In this document: positions 61,874 through 64,000 of the stretch, piece by piece | How positions within the stretch are numbered: the stretch's first letter is position 1 | Layout: each line of letters starts with the position of its first letter | From: Timaviella obliquedivisa GSE-PSE-MK23-08B | Lineage (GTDB): Bacteria; Cyanobacteriota; Cyanobacteriia; Elainellales; Elainellaceae | DNA: 64,000 bases | Direction of reading: 5' to 3' | Assembly (NCBI GenBank): GCA_019358855.1 | Contig: JAHHII010000012.1 | Coordinates: forward strand, 1-64,000 | Program-made: the position numbers and the translations under genes | The notes under the pieces: generated by a model | The model's database searches: none | What the model was told of the DNA's origin: nothing | The model's input: only the letters and a program-made list of their open reading frames with translations

Positions 61874-62674
61874 TTAACTTCCCCAATTTTGGCTGACAAT
61901 TCCTGACCACTGCACTTTCTTTTGGCGATCGCGGCGATAGGAAAAGAAATATTCAGGGGTCTGGTAGGTGCAATAAGGAGCGATCGAAACCTGCTCAGCC
62001 CGAATTCCCACTCGCTCAAGCTGCAACGCATTGACCCGTCGCACATCAAGCCTAACCCGCCCAGGCTGGGGATCGGGCAAAATAGGAGACTGGGGTATTT
62101 GCTGAGCGGCTGCCAAAATCGCCTCAGTCTCAGTCCCTGCTTTGGGGAAAAGCGAGGCAGTGACTTGAGCCGCCACAGTTGTAGAAACTTGATAGACTTC
62201 CCCAGCGATCGCTGGCCCCAGGGCAATTCGGAGATTGGCTAGCTGGCTTCCTTGAGTGATTAAGCGATCGATCGCCCGAGGCACAATTTCTGCCGCTGTC
62301 CCTCGCCATCCTGCATGAACCGCTGCTACCGTCCCTGTCGCCATATCCGCAATCAAGACTGGCGTACAATCGGCGCTGCAAGCCCAGACCGCCTGACTTT
62401 TCTGCTCTGTGACTAGCCCATCAGCTTCTGATAAATCTGATAAAGAAGATTCGTCCCGACTCGGTGGCTTTTCTAGTTCTGATGGGCTCAGGACGACATT
62501 GCCATGAACCTGCTTGACTCGATAAACCTGAGCCGTGGGCTCAAGGATTTGCACAAGCTCTCCCGGAGCACGCGCCCAGAACTGTTGTGTGAAGAACCCA
62601 TGAGGAAAGTCTTCTAGAAGAGCACAGGTTAAGTAGGGAAGAGTTTGCCAGGTTTGCCAGTGCCAAGTGTTCAT
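61874..62674 (-). CDS. pgeF: Peptidoglycan editing factor PgeF (polyphenol oxidase/laccase-domain family)
   Basis: This 266-residue protein has the zinc/copper-site residues of the former laccase-domain family: 'VKQVHGNVVL' (His), 'CSADCTPVLIADM' (Cys) and 'AVHAGWRGTAAEIV' (His). Current knowledge assigns these proteins to PgeF, which removes L-Ser from faulty muropeptides. ATG 62674 fits the family start ('WQTLPYLTCALLEDFPHGFFT'); the frame is open to 62731. Confidence 0.9.
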   Translation of the reverse strand: MNTWHWQTWQTLPYLTCALLEDFPHGFFTQQFWARAPGELVQILEPTAQVYRVKQVHGNVVLSPSELEKPPSRDESSLSDLSEADGLVTEQKSQAVWACSADCTPVLIADMATGTVAAVHAGWRGTAAEIVPRAIDRLITQGSQLANLRIALGPAIAGEVYQVSTTVAAQVTASLFPKAGTETEAILAAAQQIPQSPILPDPQPGRVRLDVRRVNALQLERVGIRAEQVSIAPYCTYQTPEYFFSYRRDRQKKVQWSGIVSQNWGS

Positions 62675-63171
62675 ACGGATAGAGCGTAAAAGATTAAAGA
62701 CAACCGACTGAATCATTCGTACAGAGAGCAATGTTTGACAAGGCGCAATATTTGCGGCATGAAACTAGATTTAATCTATTGGAGCTATATTGACTTTGTG
62801 ATATCAGTCTTTAGAATCAAAAGCTGATAATGAATGGCTACAAAGATTCTAGAATCATCCTGAAAAGGTAAAACTAGGAGTGTACCAAGCAGTAGAACGA
62901 GACGATTGATAAAACTAGCGGGTTAAGATAGCAAATGAGAAAGCGGTTTACTCACCCAGATTAGGTCAGTGAAGATGCTGTAAAGCCTTAAGGGTAGCTG
63001 ATGTTACAATCACGTAGCCTTAGGATAATGATAGTTAGGAACATTCATCTGGTTAAATTAGTCAATGGATGCAGCAATTTTTTGCCCAACGGCACTAGAG
63101 TGGCGCTGCAACTTTAGAATTCATCTCAGGGTAACCTCGATCGCCCGAACATTTTCTGGTAAGACGCAGTC
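62675..63171 (+). other. Intergenic region before the M23 peptidase gene
   Basis: These 497 bases contain no gene that I can support. A GATAAT at 63023-63028 behind a direct-repeat pair (AGCCTTAAGG/AGCCTTAGG near 62983 and 63016) could be a promoter region for the peptidase. No RNA gene was recognised. Confidence 0.45.
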
Positions 63172-64000
63172 ATGACTCAAAGACCTGATTCAAAACGGAT
63201 ATCTCACCGCTTCTTTAGCCAACGGACACTGCTGGCAAGCGGACTCAGTTGTCTCAGCGGCATGAGTTTTATGGGTTCGGCTGGGATGGTTGTAGCTCAG
63301 ACTTCACCCCCCTCAGAAATACCCGTTGTCCCAAGCGCTCACGATCTCCTAGAGGCTGCTCCTCCAACCCCAATTCCTGCTGTTGCCCCGATTTCTTCTA
63401 TTGCCGTGGAGCCGCAACCCTCCCCACCTGAAGAAATCGCACCGGAGGCGATCGCGGCTCCATCCCCTGCTGCTCAGCCAGTAGAGCCTGGTAATTCTGA
63501 GCCAGTCAGTGCCGAGGCACCCCTAGTTTCTCCAGATCTAGCTGAAAAAGCAAAGGCTTTGGGCAACAACTACATTGACTCTACGCCTTATGATGTGGGC
63601 GCAACTACTTACGAGGCACCAAGTGCGATCGTCCTTTCTGAGCGGTCTTCGGGGTGTCAAGCCGTGGTGAACAAGGGAGACGTTGCTCCTGGAAGCATTT
63701 GTGCCAAACTTCAAAATAACTCCATAGCCCAATCATCCGAGGGTGCTCCAGCCTATTCTGGTGGCTACACCTCAGTCAGCGTGGGTTCCGTTAGCCTCAG
63801 TTCTTACGGCGTTGGACTTTCAGGACGCACGACTCCCTCTGGCAGAGATTACTATAACCTCACCTCTCGTCCTCCGGCAAAGCTGGGTAATGGCAACATT
63901 GGGATGCTGTTTCCTCTTTCAATCCCAGCAGTCATTACCTCAGCTTTCGGTTGGCGCATCCACCCTATTTTTGGTGAAAGCCGCTTCCACTCTGGCAGTG
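63172..64000 (+). CDS. Exported M23-family (LytM-type) metallopeptidase, 3' end cut by the window
   Basis: The frame opens with ATG at 63172 and remains open at the window end (276 codons visible). The product has an N-terminal Arg-rich stretch and hydrophobic region ('LLASGLSCLSGMSFMGSAGMVVAQ'), a Pro/Ala-rich linker (about 45-115), then 'SAFGWRIHPIFGESRFHSG' at the end, which is the start of the M23 domain with the first zinc His. These enzymes cut peptidoglycan cross-links during growth or division. The second His pair lies outside. Because no stop is seen, length is unknown. Confidence 0.88.
   Translation, partial: MTQRPDSKRISHRFFSQRTLLASGLSCLSGMSFMGSAGMVVAQTSPPSEIPVVPSAHDLLEAAPPTPIPAVAPISSIAVEPQPSPPEEIAPEAIAAPSPAAQPVEPGNSEPVSAEAPLVSPDLAEKAKALGNNYIDSTPYDVGATTYEAPSAIVLSERSSGCQAVVNKGDVAPGSICAKLQNNSIAQSSEGAPAYSGGYTSVSVGSVSLSSYGVGLSGRTTPSGRDYYNLTSRPPAKLGNGNIGMLFPLSIPAVITSAFGWRIHPIFGESRFHSGS

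Noticed and set aside
1-64000. tRNA, rRNA or CRISPR array
   Set aside because: I looked for T-loop sequences such as GTTCGAATC and for spaced direct repeats in all gaps and found none. A tRNAscan or CRISPR search could still correct this.
1-64000. HIP1 octamers as a special finding
   Set aside because: GCGATCGC is abundant in most cyanobacterial genomes. It was used only as a sign of origin and as a contrast for the AT-rich island.

Overview
This window is cyanobacterial chromosome. It carries genes found only or mainly in oxygenic phototrophs: pcyA (phycobilin synthesis), psbQ (photosystem II lipoprotein), petG (cytochrome b6f), a cyAbrB regulator, a 4-hydroxybenzoate polyprenyltransferase for plastoquinone, a CytM-like cytochrome and the cyanophycin genes cphA and cphB. 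The palindrome GCGATCGC (HIP1) recurs throughout, inside and between genes. No heterocyst, nif or carboxysome genes are present, so the genus cannot be fixed; a Leptolyngbya-like filamentous organism is a guess. I saw no rRNA, tRNA or CRISPR array.

Layout. 1-0.9 kb: the 3' end of an IS5-family element that has removed the N-terminus of an Rpn-type nuclease gene. 1-5.5 kb: sugar kinase, YkvA protein, cyAbrB regulator, CPBP protease, pcyA, tatA. 5.5-9.7 kb: cphA and cphB on the minus strand, behind what looks like a complete NtcA-type promoter. 9.8-12.5 kb: plastoquinone prenyltransferase, phosphoribosyltransferase, sdhB. 12.6-15.6 kb: three glycosyltransferase-type genes. 16-26 kb: radA, secA, a dihaem cytochrome, DUF1499, VOC and an aminotransferase. 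26-30 kb: an unrecorded 48-codon gene with its own terminator, menH, an AT-rich AlkB/methyltransferase pair, mtnA. 30-33.5 kb: small genes, a toxin-antitoxin pair, isoaspartyl peptidase, a hidden DUF2256 gene, an RNA methyltransferase. 33.7-42 kb: a class A serine hydrolase, arsenosugar-type ArsM, a solitary DNA methyltransferase, a C15 peptidase, SGNH and DUF3370 proteins, pgsA. 42-45.5 kb: an RTX protein with a glycosidase-like body, petG, a CytM-like gene. 45.7-49 kb: a divergent two-component system followed by membrane proteins. 49-62.7 kb: dusB, ribF, MBL hydrolase, surE, pheS, alr, psbQ, two lepB genes, pyrC, pgeF. The window ends inside an M23 peptidase gene.

How the parts connect. 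CphA makes cyanophycin, CphB cuts it to beta-Asp-Arg, and the isoaspartyl peptidase 22 kb away can split that dipeptide, so synthesis and breakdown of this nitrogen store are all encoded here. An inverted-repeat element touching the ribF stop codon has ends that match the IS5 end at the left edge in 16 of 18 positions and has the same TAA target duplication, which makes it a non-autonomous passenger of that kind of transposase. Three convergent gene pairs overlap exactly at their stop codons, a sign of tight packing. The best places to look for something new are the 48-codon gene at 26.0 kb, the 36-codon membrane peptide at 30.1 kb, and the AT-rich AlkB/methyltransferase pair at 27.1-28.6 kb.
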